Below are positions 24,413 through 32,501 of a stretch of DNA of 64,000 nucleotides, piece by piece. Source of the DNA: Bacillota bacterium (GTDB taxonomy: Bacteria; Bacillota; Clostridia; Peptostreptococcales; Anaerovoracaceae); contig JAEEGU010000051.1 of NCBI GenBank assembly GCA_016280485.1, positions 1 through 64,000 of the forward strand. The letters are read 5' to 3'. The notes beneath the pieces were generated by a model. That model saw nothing but the letters and a program-made list of their open reading frames with translations. It had not been told where the DNA came from and did not search any database. The translations under genes were made by a program, and so were the position numbers. The first letter of the stretch is position 1, and every line of letters starts with the position of its first letter.

Positions 24413-25717
24413 ATGGAAGACAATAAGTATACAATTACCGACGAAGAGCTCGAACGGCTCCCGATAAAAAAGTTGACAACGGGATCCGGCGGTACTCAGC
24501 AGTATGTACGGTATGACGAGGAAAGCGGGATCGCGTATCTGCTGGACTCTAAAATGAAATATACTGGCCGGGCCTCCAACATTAAAGGTTCGTTAATGCA
24601 GAAGTCGGAAGCCCAAACTCCGTCTGTGCAAAGCAAAAAAGAGGACAAGGATCCAAAGCCAAAACGCAGTACGGTTAAGGCAGCCAAGAAAGAAAAAAAT
24701 CCTCCGGATGTAACAGATCCGGAGGCGGAACTGGAAGCAAATGCCAGAAAGAAGAAACTGCTCGGCTTTGGATTGCTTGGCCTTGCTGGAATCGGCCTTC
24801 TTCTCTACCTGCTGTCGATCCTCGGAATACTTAACCCTTCCGGTCCCGCAAGCAACAAGCCTAAGCCAACAACTCCCGCAGACCCGGCGGCGGTTGATAT
24901 CAAGGACTTGGCTGCTGCAGAAAAATATAACGTATTGATCTTTACCCGGAATATGTTCCAGGGAGACGTTATTACGGAGGAAGACCTGGCCACCTTTGAG
25001 ATGTCGAAAGCGGAATTCGCCGTCTGCGGCGGCGCCTATACCCTCGCCTGCAAGGACGCTGTGATTGGCATGGAACTTACGAGATTTATGCCGTTCGGAT
25101 CGGTTGCAGTATATGACTCCTGCGCCGCCAAGTCGAGCTTCCAGATTTCGCCGTGGTCGTCGCTGCCTGCCGGACAAAGTTACCTTGATGTGCCCGTTTC
25201 TCTGGTGCTCAAGGATCTGTCCGCTGTAATCCCCGGCGATTACGTCGATTTAACGATCAGCGTAAACACGACTCGTTCCCAGGATTCTGAAGAAGCGGCG
25301 TCCAATACTGACGGAATGGAGCATACCTCTGCGGTTTCCGCATCGACGACCACCGATACATATCGTTTCGCCCGTATTTGCGTTGCAGATATTATTTTGC
25401 AGGACGGAACATCTTTTTACGCTACAATATCACGACTGTTCACTGTGCCGGACGGGTTCCTGCCTGCTGTTCTGCGGGACGAGTACAATGCGGAAACGAT
25501 CGGCAATCTGGTGCCGAAGTATTATCGTTTTGTCGTCACAGACGCCCAGTTGTCCGAGATTGGCACGATGCCGCCGGAAGCCACATCGGTAGACGCTGTT
25601 ATGCTGGAGGAGTCTCAGAATCCGTATTTCCAAAACTTCTCCTCCAGGACGGATTACATCGTATCGCTGATTTGTCGGCGAAGCGAAGAAATTCAGCAGG
25701 AGGCCGACAATGAGTGA
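24413..25717 (+). CDS. membrane protein with CpaB/SAF-like extracellular domain
   Basis: A 434-residue protein with a cytosolic Lys-rich N-terminal region, one membrane helix (about 115-140), a Pro-rich spacer and an extracytoplasmic domain. That domain starts NMFQGDVITEEDLATFEM, a pattern typical of SAF domains in CpaB-like pilus or flagellar P-ring proteins. The match is modest. AGGAGG lies about 24 bases before the ATG; an AGCGA/TCGCT hairpin between them could bring it to normal distance. Its stop overlaps the next gene by eight bases. Confidence 0.6.
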   Translation: MEDNKYTITDEELERLPIKKLTTGSGGTQQYVRYDEESGIAYLLDSKMKYTGRASNIKGSLMQKSEAQTPSVQSKKEDKDPKPKRSTVKAAKKEKNPPDVTDPEAELEANARKKKLLGFGLLGLAGIGLLLYLLSILGILNPSGPASNKPKPTTPADPAAVDIKDLAAAEKYNVLIFTRNMFQGDVITEEDLATFEMSKAEFAVCGGAYTLACKDAVIGMELTRFMPFGSVAVYDSCAAKSSFQISPWSSLPAGQSYLDVPVSLVLKDLSAVIPGDYVDLTISVNTTRSQDSEEAASNTDGMEHTSAVSASTTTDTYRFARICVADIILQDGTSFYATISRLFTVPDGFLPAVLRDEYNAETIGNLVPKYYRFVVTDAQLSEIGTMPPEATSVDAVMLEESQNPYFQNFSSRTDYIVSLICRRSEEIQQEADNE

Positions 25718-26231
25718 AGAAAAGACCTGGCCGAACCAGACTTCAGAGCCACCTCCCGAGCCGCCAGAGAATGCCGCTGTGCGCGATAGAGTAGAAGCAG
25801 CGAAAAGGGTGCTGTCTCACGATGAAAACGAAACATCCATGCCGGAGCCGCTTCTGAAGACCATTCTGATTGATCTGGCTTTGGCTTTTGGTATGCTTGC
25901 ATTGGGCGTCGTTCTCACAATTCAGACCAAGAAAATATCGTATGCAGTGCCTCTGATTTTCTCCGCTTTTCTGGCATACCTGGCTCTTTCCATGCTGAGT
26001 GACTACCGTGCGGGAAAAATCCACGAACGGGTTTTGCTTTGCACTTCGGCAAACTCCAGTTTTCCGGGCTTTTCTGTCACAATGCAAACGACAGATAAAG
26101 AAGGGCCTGTTGACGTATTCAAGTTCTATTATCGCAATCGGAAATCTTGTCCGTTCAAAGAAGGGTACGTTTACGCTGTTTACACAAATGACAATCAGCC
26201 GCATCGAGTGATTGCCTGGAAAAACTTTTGA
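25710..26231 (+). CDS. two-helix membrane protein (173 aa)
   Basis: Pro/Glu-rich N-terminus, then two hydrophobic helices (about 50-70 and 76-92) and a soluble C-terminal domain with several Tyr and Lys. It overlaps the CpaB/SAF-like gene, so the two probably form a membrane complex (inferred). No family is recognised. Confidence 0.75.
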   Translation: MSEEKTWPNQTSEPPPEPPENAAVRDRVEAAKRVLSHDENETSMPEPLLKTILIDLALAFGMLALGVVLTIQTKKISYAVPLIFSAFLAYLALSMLSDYRAGKIHERVLLCTSANSSFPGFSVTMQTTDKEGPVDVFKFYYRNRKSCPFKEGYVYAVYTNDNQPHRVIAWKNF

Positions 26232-26247
26232 AAAAGGGAGAAAAGCA

Positions 26248-26448
26248 ATGGATACCGCGCAACACATACGAAACATTCGGGAGAGCGTCGGCCTCACCCA
26301 GGAAGAGTTTTCCAAAGCCTATGAGATTTCGCTGGAAACGCTGAAAGCGTGGGAGGACGGGCCCCAGCAGCCGCCGATCTATATTCTCAAAATGCTTGAT
26401 TTGTACGTCAAGATATATCCTCCGGAAAAACTTGGAGCGCCTGATTGA
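26248..26448 (+). CDS. small XRE-family helix-turn-helix regulator
   Basis: A 66-residue protein that is essentially one HTH domain: IRESVGLTQEEFSKAYEI, then SLETLKAWEDG as the recognition region. AAGGGAG precedes the ATG. It is last in its operon and may act on it or on neighbouring promoters. Confidence 0.85.
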   Translation: MDTAQHIRNIRESVGLTQEEFSKAYEISLETLKAWEDGPQQPPIYILKMLDLYVKIYPPEKLGAPD

Positions 26449-26464
26449 CAGGCGCTCCTTTTTT
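26434..26464 (+). terminator. terminator after the small HTH gene
   Basis: GGAGCGCCTG (26434-26443) and CAGGCGCTCC (26449-26458), then six T. It overlaps the stop of the convergent gene at 26463. Confidence 0.88.
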
Positions 26465-26999
26465 AACTTGATGTAGTTTGTTTTTCGGGAGCTGTACCAA
26501 TCGGCATGTACATTTCCCGGATCCAGAGAAAGTAGTCGCAACAGGTTTCGATGTATACGCGAAGGGCTCTCTGATAGCTTTCAAGCCGTGCTCCTGGCTG
26601 CATTGCGTCGTTGATGTTCCTGGCTGCGAATACCAGCCGACGCTCCTCCCATTCGGGGTAAAGCGTTTGAAGGTCTTTGACAGCCCCGACGTATTGCATC
26701 GCCTCGGGCGAGTTTTCCTCATACATAAACGAAGAGACGCTGTAACGGCTTAATTGCAGGCAGCACTTTTTTGCGTCAACTGAGCTTGTGGCCTGCTTCA
26801 TCACATGCTCCAGGAGCGCTTTGGCGTTAAGTAAATACTGCCGTCTCAAGATCAGCTCGTTGTATGCGGATCGGAATTTTGCGTTGTCTTTGCTTTCCGG
26901 GTGGAGTTCAAAGTATGTCGCGGCATTTGCAATGCGCTCGCTTGTTTCTTTTATGCTGTTGTTGATTTTGATACTTTGCCGTGGATCGTTCTTCAACAT
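26463..26999 (-). CDS. helical hypothetical protein (178 aa)
   Basis: A soluble, mostly helical protein with no recognised family. The ATG at 26999 lacks an adjacent ribosome site; a strong GGAGGGAGG lies about 40 bases upstream, a spacing also seen at the 18743 gene. Confidence 0.6.
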   Translation of the reverse strand: MLKNDPRQSIKINNSIKETSERIANAATYFELHPESKDNAKFRSAYNELILRRQYLLNAKALLEHVMKQATSSVDAKKCCLQLSRYSVSSFMYEENSPEAMQYVGAVKDLQTLYPEWEERRLVFAARNINDAMQPGARLESYQRALRVYIETCCDYFLWIREMYMPIGTAPEKQTTSS

Positions 27000-27072
27000 A
27001 GTATGTCAAAACAGCCTTTGCCGTTCTGTATCCTCCCTCCTGGAATGAGATGAACATGGGGTTATGCGAAAA

Positions 27073-28266
27073 TCAGTTATCTCCGTAGGTTATGCGGTCT
27101 CGCTGGGTTAGTGCGGTAATAGGATCGTAGCCAATGATTGAGGTTGTTGGCGTAGCTGAAGACTCGTTGTAAACTTTTATGTACCAGGTAATAATTCCGA
27201 ATGAAGGAGAATTTGTGTTGATCGTAACGGCATAAACATCAGATGGGACATATGCGCTGCCGATCATCCTATATTCTGTTGCCGAGACAATTTTACTAAA
27301 GTAAGGTCCGTCAGTTCTGCGTTCAATGATGTGTTCACAGTTTTCGTAGGCATCAGGTTGAATGGTGAGGCGCCGATCAATGCTTCGAATTCCTTCATAA
27401 GCTACGTCGATCAGAAGTTCGTTTAGCTTTTCATCTGTCACGCGAAGATCATAGATGTCTGAAATGTAGTAGGTTTGCCCTTCCCTGGCAATATCGATTC
27501 CGACCACCCCGATCAGTCTGCAGGTCCGGAAATCAATAATGCGCATCTGGATAGTAGATGTTTCGGCGTCCCGTAACTCGCAGAGCCAAAGAGACCCGTA
27601 TTCTTCGGGGTTCCGGAAAGCTGCGTCGGAGCTCCGATCATAGGTCTCGTTAACCATGCAATTAAACGGGCCGTCCTGACGGGCCGTATAGTGCGTGATA
27701 TAGTTTTTGAAATCAGAAATTATAGTGCCTTGGCTGCAGGTAAAGTAGTACCCGAATGCTCGTTTGGATTTAAGCGGGGCGTCGGCTCCGGCCAAGTTGC
27801 ATCTCGGATTGAGAATAATGGCGCCGTCAAAGTTGGTCTTGACGCCAACAGAAATCGTGAAGGGTTCTCCCTCGTATTCCAGATCGACGCTCCAGATCTT
27901 ATCGTTCCGAGCCATTTTTTCGACTTCGAAGTAGTTGTACGGATAGCATTGATAATATGCTTTTATCTGCTCCGGGGTATAAATGAATTCTTCATCCTCC
28001 CCCTGCGGGAAAAGGGGGCTGCCGGTTTCTTCCGTACCGCTTGGAGCGACGTAACTGGGCGTGCAGATATTTAGGTCATCGCAAGATGAATCCTCAACAT
28101 GACCTGAGGAGTAATCCGGGGATGTCTCGGTAATGTGTGAAAGATTAGGGCTCGTCGGCTGCGTTTCTCCTGGTTCGTTACTGCTTGAAACGATGATAAC
28201 AAGAACGAGTCCGACTACGATAAAGAAAGCGAGGATTGCAAGAATGAGCTTTGTCTTCCCGTTCAT
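27073..28266 (-). CDS. exported or membrane-anchored hypothetical protein (397 aa)
   Basis: An N-terminal hydrophobic segment (about 6-27, LILAILAFFIVVGLVLVIIV) is followed by a Ser/Thr/Pro-rich spacer (30-85) and a beta-rich soluble domain that should lie outside the membrane. AAGGAGG precedes the ATG. No family is recognised. The regulator gene upstream ends five bases before its start, so they share a transcript. Confidence 0.75.
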   Translation of the reverse strand: MNGKTKLILAILAFFIVVGLVLVIIVSSSNEPGETQPTSPNLSHITETSPDYSSGHVEDSSCDDLNICTPSYVAPSGTEETGSPLFPQGEDEEFIYTPEQIKAYYQCYPYNYFEVEKMARNDKIWSVDLEYEGEPFTISVGVKTNFDGAIILNPRCNLAGADAPLKSKRAFGYYFTCSQGTIISDFKNYITHYTARQDGPFNCMVNETYDRSSDAAFRNPEEYGSLWLCELRDAETSTIQMRIIDFRTCRLIGVVGIDIAREGQTYYISDIYDLRVTDEKLNELLIDVAYEGIRSIDRRLTIQPDAYENCEHIIERRTDGPYFSKIVSATEYRMIGSAYVPSDVYAVTINTNSPSFGIITWYIKVYNESSATPTTSIIGYDPITALTQRDRITYGDN

Positions 28267-28271
28267 ACGGG

Positions 28272-28940
28272 CTACCTCCTTGTCCGGCCTGCCTTTCTCC
28301 GTGAATCAAACAAAGAAGGGTATTCTGCATCAAGGGCTTTCGCAATAATCTCATAATCCGGGTAATGGTCTATGGATTTTGACGGAATCTCAATGAGCCG
28401 TTTTCGAAGCCTTTGATACGGAATGCCGGTGATTTCTGAAAGTTTGCGCATGGTGTAATGCTTGTAGCGCATGATTTTGATTACGTCTGGGAACTGAATG
28501 CTTCCAAGAGTTTGCTCCGTCGGCGTATTCTCGTGCCGTGGCGCTCTGGGAGCGTGGTATTCACTGAGGACTTCTACGGGAATTCCCGTAACATCGCTCA
28601 GCGCATTTGCGAGTTCGACGGGCATAGGCACTCCGTCAGAAACGAAAAGGGCTTTGTCGAGGGCCTCTGGCGTCCACCCGATCAGCTCCGCGAGCTCTTC
28701 AAGGGAGTACGTTGTTTTCTTGAACCATCTTCTAATCGCGGGATAAGGGCAGTTCCCGGGAAGGTGATTGTCGGTAAGACGGGAGAAAAACTTTGAGACG
28801 GCCTGACGTGTTACACCGTATCGCTCGCCAATCTCAGCCATGGACATTCCATCAATTCGCTTGGTGCAAATGTCGATTTTTACTTCTCGGGACATACATC
28901 CGGGGTTCATGAGCCGCCTATCGGTAATGTTCTTTTTCAT
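28272..28940 (-). CDS. multi-HTH DNA-binding regulator
   Basis: A 222-residue protein with at least two helix-turn-helix segments. MSMAEIGERYGVTRQAVSKF (about 33-52) is a classic HTH; YTMRKLSEITGIPYQRLRKR (about 162-181) is a second, Mor/XRE-like one; YSLEELAELIGWTPEALDKA may be a third. The ATG at 28940 has no ribosome site. An ATG 39 bases upstream (28979) has a perfect AAAGGAGG, but the shared frame is broken by a TGA seven codons in. Confidence 0.75.
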   Translation of the reverse strand: MKKNITDRRLMNPGCMSREVKIDICTKRIDGMSMAEIGERYGVTRQAVSKFFSRLTDNHLPGNCPYPAIRRWFKKTTYSLEELAELIGWTPEALDKALFVSDGVPMPVELANALSDVTGIPVEVLSEYHAPRAPRHENTPTEQTLGSIQFPDVIKIMRYKHYTMRKLSEITGIPYQRLRKRLIEIPSKSIDHYPDYEIIAKALDAEYPSLFDSRRKAGRTRR

Positions 28941-28955
28941 GAGGGTTTTGCGAAT

Positions 28956-28979
28956 TCAGATCCGTTGTCTGAACCGCAT
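28956..28979 (-). CDS. 7-codon leader peptide or interrupted regulator start
   Basis: ATG at 28977-28979 behind AAAGGAGG encodes MRFRQRI and stops at TGA (28956-28958). It is in frame with the regulator gene, whose next ATG is 18 bases after the stop codon begins. Either a coupling leader peptide or a nonsense mutation (one base from CGA). Confidence 0.5.
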   Translation of the reverse strand: MRFRQRI

Positions 28980-28998
28980 GGGACCTCCTTTCTTTGGC

Positions 28999-29027
28999 AT
29001 TATATTACATCAGCATACATAACGCAA
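28999..29027 (-). promoter_or_regulatory. promoter of the regulator operon
   Basis: Minus-strand TTGCGT (29022-29027), 17-bp spacer, TATAAT (28999-29004), overlapping the end of the DUF457 gene. Confidence 0.65.
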
Positions 29028-29525
29028 TACTGTATTCGCAACAAGTCCAACTGCGAGGAGCACCATTATCGCTCCGACTGCTATTTCACCAATAGAACCC
29101 TCCCTGATCGATGCAGCGTGAAAATTGCCGGGCAACGGGTAAAATAGGGGGATTCCTTTCACGTTCAAAAGGTCCAGAGCGATATGACTGATCACCCCGG
29201 AAACAAATCCAAATAACAGGACTGAAAACACGCCGATTTTGCCATTAAGAAGCAGGAACAAACCGAGATATAAAATCGGACTATGGAATAGCGTCCGATG
29301 ACCCCACAAGCAATTTATGAGTGTTGAGGTTGAGCCGGTCGCGTGACCGGCTTTTGATTTTCTGTTGTCTACATCCGGGAAAAGGCTGCCGAGTATCGCA
29401 AAGCCAAACGCGAACGGCAGCAGGATTTCCGGTGACGGCCGTAATCCAAAGTCGCTTCTCAGTGCTGCCGCAACGGTAACACCCCCCGCAACGGCGCCGC
29501 CGGCGATATGGGTCTTCCACTTCAA
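29010..29525 (-). CDS. YdjM/DUF457-family membrane metal-dependent hydrolase-like protein
   Basis: A 171-residue protein with about four membrane helices. It has the family's conserved polar motifs: GSLFPDVDNRKS, GHRTLFHSP and SHIALDLLN. The His and Asp residues probably bind metal near the membrane. Family members are widespread and often SOS-linked, but their substrate is unknown. It lies six bases after topB, so is probably cotranscribed. Confidence 0.85.
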   Translation of the reverse strand: MKWKTHIAGGAVAGGVTVAAALRSDFGLRPSPEILLPFAFGFAILGSLFPDVDNRKSKAGHATGSTSTLINCLWGHRTLFHSPILYLGLFLLLNGKIGVFSVLLFGFVSGVISHIALDLLNVKGIPLFYPLPGNFHAASIREGSIGEIAVGAIMVLLAVGLVANTVLRYVC

Positions 29526-29531
29526 ATCTTC

Positions 29532-32336
29532 TCATTCCTTTCGCTGCGACAATTCAAATTTCGGCCCATATTCTGATTGCTGGCTGTCGTCCAGGAAAAT
29601 GGTTGCTGTAAACTTCGCTCCCTTCTTGATCTTTCCATTTTCTTCGGTATCTTTTTTTCTCAGCGTGGCTACTTTGATTTTTTCATGATTGATAAGCTTT
29701 TGGGCCATCTGGGGCGTGACTGTTGTGGCACGCATGATCCCGCCCTTTGCGTTTTTCTGAATGCTGAACTTACAACCGGCTGCGTAATTGTCGCAGCGAT
29801 ATGCGTACATTGTTTCACGGACATTTCCGCCGCATCTCCAGCAGGTTCCGACGCTCTCACAAAAGGCGTCGTCTGCTCGCATGACTCGCACCGTGCCATC
29901 GTCGAGCTTTTTCAGCGCTATAGAGCCGGGATAGTCCTTGTTTTTGTCCCGTGAATAGAGCGTAACGCCTGATATTGTTTTTCCGGCAAGGAGTGACTTC
30001 GCCATGGTCTTCGTGATTTTGCAATGACAAAGCATTGTGTTTTCGAATCCTATTTTCGGGATAAGGAACTTACAGGGGGATGCAGCGTTCCAGTTCTTAC
30101 ATCCGTATCCAGACTTCCCTTCCAGTATGTCTCCACCGCACATAGGGCATTTCCCGATCACTTCCCGTTCCATAGAAACGGCGACGGAGAATCCGGATGA
30201 AGCGTCCCGGTTAATTGTAATGCTGCCGGGAAACATTCTTTCCTTTGCCTCAGACCACAGAGTTTTTACATACACGGTCTTCCCTTTTAACAGATTCTTA
30301 GCCATTGCTGGGGTTATGTTTGTTCTGCAGAGGATGCCCTTTCCGGCTTCTTTCCAGATGACGAATTTGCATCCGTTTTTATAATTGCTGCAGCCATAAC
30401 CTCTTTTGCCTTCAATCACATCCCCACCGCACCAGGGGCACTTCCCTACTACGGTGTGGCTGTTCGGACTCAACTGGGAAACGTCGAGCTTTGGGAAATC
30501 CTGAGTGAGCACTTCCCGAATCGACTCAAGCACCGATTCCGTCAGATCCGCAGGCGTTTTTTCCCCAGATATGATATCTTCCTGATATACCCACCATTGC
30601 GCTGTCAGATCCGCTTTTTTGAATTCATCCGGAAGGATCCTGTAAAATTCTCGTCCCTTTGGGGTTGAGACGATATTTTTACCTTCCATCGCGCAGTATC
30701 CGTCCGTTACAAGATCATCGACGATCTGGACGCGAGTTGCGTCCGTTCCGATAGAGCCGTTTGCACCCTCTTTTTCCGCGTCCTTCTGGAGCAGCAGTTC
30801 CTTGATGTACGGATCGTCCACATATCGGGCGATTCTCGTCATGTCCTCAATCAGAGACGCCTTCGTGTATTTGGGCTTTGGCCGTGTCGCGCATTCCTTT
30901 ACTTCAGAATCCTGAACAAAAGCGGCACATCCACCAGCCGGTATGCGGCACAGATCGGACGGGAGATCCTCTTCTTCCTCCTCAGCGTCTTTCCCGAGCA
31001 GAGAAAGAAAGCCAGGCAATATGATTTCGGTTGCGGTAGCCCGAAGCTGGGCTCCGTCCGGGAGCGGTATTTCAAGAATTGTTTTTTCCTTCTTCGCGTT
31101 GGGCAAAAATTGCGCCAGATAATAATTTGCGATCGCGGTATATACGTTGCGCTCCTGCGCGGTCATAATATTGACATCTACCGTTTTGCCGGAGGGAATG
31201 ATCGCAAAGTGTGCTGTTATTTTAGAATCATCAAAACACCTTGATTTGATCGTCATATCCAGCGGCAGGTTTATTCCCAGGCTGTTCATGGTGGCAACGG
31301 TTGTCCTGGGCGCCTCATTGTAGTGCTCTTCCGATAGATACTGGCAGTCTGTCCGGTTATAGGTAATTGCTTTGTACTTATCTCGAAGCGTTTGGGTGAT
31401 TTCCAGTGTGTCTTGCGGCGAATAACCGAATCTTGATGAACAAAAAGATTGTAATTTTGTGAAGTTAAACGGAAGCGGAGGCTTTGACGTGATCGACTTT
31501 TTCTCTACGTTTCCGGGACCTCGGAATAAATTGACCAAGTCCTGTTTCTCTTCTGCGTAGGACTTATCCTGGATCATTCCGTCAGTAAGATTCGGATCGC
31601 CCTCGACTGGAATATACTTCGCTGTTACTGCAGGCCCATTATTGACCTGTACGGAACATTTCACCTCGTAGTAGTACGTCGGCTGGTGGTTTGCGATCAG
31701 CGCGTCACGGGCAACTACAAGGCCCAGCGTGGGGCATTTCACCCGGCCTACCGGGAGAAACATTCCGTTCAGCGAAGAAAAGAATCTGGAAAGATTGACT
31801 CCGACCTCCATATCGGCAACGGCCCGGGCATAAGCGGCCCAACCCATTGGCTCCCACTTTTTGTTGTCAAACAGATTGTTGAGGGCCTTTACAAGCGCTT
31901 CCTGCGTGGTGTTCCTCGTATCGAGTCGCTTGACGTTTCCGGAATAGTGATGCCATCTCAGCAGTTCGTCAACAAGCAGTTGGCCCTCGTTGTCCGGGTC
32001 CCCGGCATGAATGACCGTATCCGATTGGCGAAGCAGATCTCCAATCATGGAAACCCGCCGTGCATACTCGTTGTCTCCCGATCGATCCCGAGGCTGCTTT
32101 ACCCGCATTCCCCAGTCCGGAAAGTAAATCGGCAGCTTTGAAAGATCGCTCTTGTTGGCCATGGCCGGGTCGTAATCTTCCGGCTCTTTCAGCTCAAGAA
32201 GGTGTCCAAACAGCCAGGTTACACGGTATTCCCCCACGCTGAAGAAATCATTTCCAACCTTTTTTGCTGTACCAGGAAGAGCGAAGGCGATGTCTTTGGC
32301 CAAAGAAGGTTTCTCGGCGATTACCAAACAATTCAA
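29532..32336 (-). CDS. topB: DNA topoisomerase III (type IA)
   Basis: A 934-residue type IA topoisomerase. The TOPRIM domain starts LVIAEKPSLAKDIAFALPG and has the acidic DPDNEGQ motif. The catalytic Tyr lies in ITYNRTDCQYL near residue 320. Three C-terminal zinc-ribbon repeats (each CPxCGG or CxxCGG, then YGC/YRC and a C-K-F) extend it beyond the usual 700 or so residues. Mobile elements often carry topB for replication or transfer. The start is TTG at 32336 with AGGAGG; translation as Met-Asn-Cys-Leu-Val. Confidence 0.95.
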   Translation of the reverse strand: MNCLVIAEKPSLAKDIAFALPGTAKKVGNDFFSVGEYRVTWLFGHLLELKEPEDYDPAMANKSDLSKLPIYFPDWGMRVKQPRDRSGDNEYARRVSMIGDLLRQSDTVIHAGDPDNEGQLLVDELLRWHHYSGNVKRLDTRNTTQEALVKALNNLFDNKKWEPMGWAAYARAVADMEVGVNLSRFFSSLNGMFLPVGRVKCPTLGLVVARDALIANHQPTYYYEVKCSVQVNNGPAVTAKYIPVEGDPNLTDGMIQDKSYAEEKQDLVNLFRGPGNVEKKSITSKPPLPFNFTKLQSFCSSRFGYSPQDTLEITQTLRDKYKAITYNRTDCQYLSEEHYNEAPRTTVATMNSLGINLPLDMTIKSRCFDDSKITAHFAIIPSGKTVDVNIMTAQERNVYTAIANYYLAQFLPNAKKEKTILEIPLPDGAQLRATATEIILPGFLSLLGKDAEEEEEDLPSDLCRIPAGGCAAFVQDSEVKECATRPKPKYTKASLIEDMTRIARYVDDPYIKELLLQKDAEKEGANGSIGTDATRVQIVDDLVTDGYCAMEGKNIVSTPKGREFYRILPDEFKKADLTAQWWVYQEDIISGEKTPADLTESVLESIREVLTQDFPKLDVSQLSPNSHTVVGKCPWCGGDVIEGKRGYGCSNYKNGCKFVIWKEAGKGILCRTNITPAMAKNLLKGKTVYVKTLWSEAKERMFPGSITINRDASSGFSVAVSMEREVIGKCPMCGGDILEGKSGYGCKNWNAASPCKFLIPKIGFENTMLCHCKITKTMAKSLLAGKTISGVTLYSRDKNKDYPGSIALKKLDDGTVRVMRADDAFCESVGTCWRCGGNVRETMYAYRCDNYAAGCKFSIQKNAKGGIMRATTVTPQMAQKLINHEKIKVATLRKKDTEENGKIKKGAKFTATIFLDDSQQSEYGPKFELSQRKE

Positions 32337-32399
32337 GATTTATCCTCCTGAAAAAATGGCGATTTATCGTTTATTTTCGGTTATCTTAATACTCTAAAA

Positions 32400-32428
32400 A
32401 TTATATAATATAATTTGTTAGTTGTCAA
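32400..32428 (-). promoter_or_regulatory. promoter of topB
   Basis: Minus-strand TTGACA (32423-32428), 17-bp spacer, TATAAT (32400-32405). The 60-base leader shows none of the tandem hairpins seen in the six leader copies. Confidence 0.85.
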
Positions 32429-32450
32429 CTGCTCGCGGATTTTACCCCAT

Positions 32451-32491
32451 AAAAAATACCGGGAAACTGCCATAAAGACAGTTCCCCGGTA
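32451..32491 (-). terminator. terminator of the recombination operon
   Basis: TACCGGGAAACTG and its near-perfect complement CAGTTCCCCGGTA, followed on the minus strand by six T. Confidence 0.88.
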
Positions 32492-32501
32492 TAACGGATG
32501 A

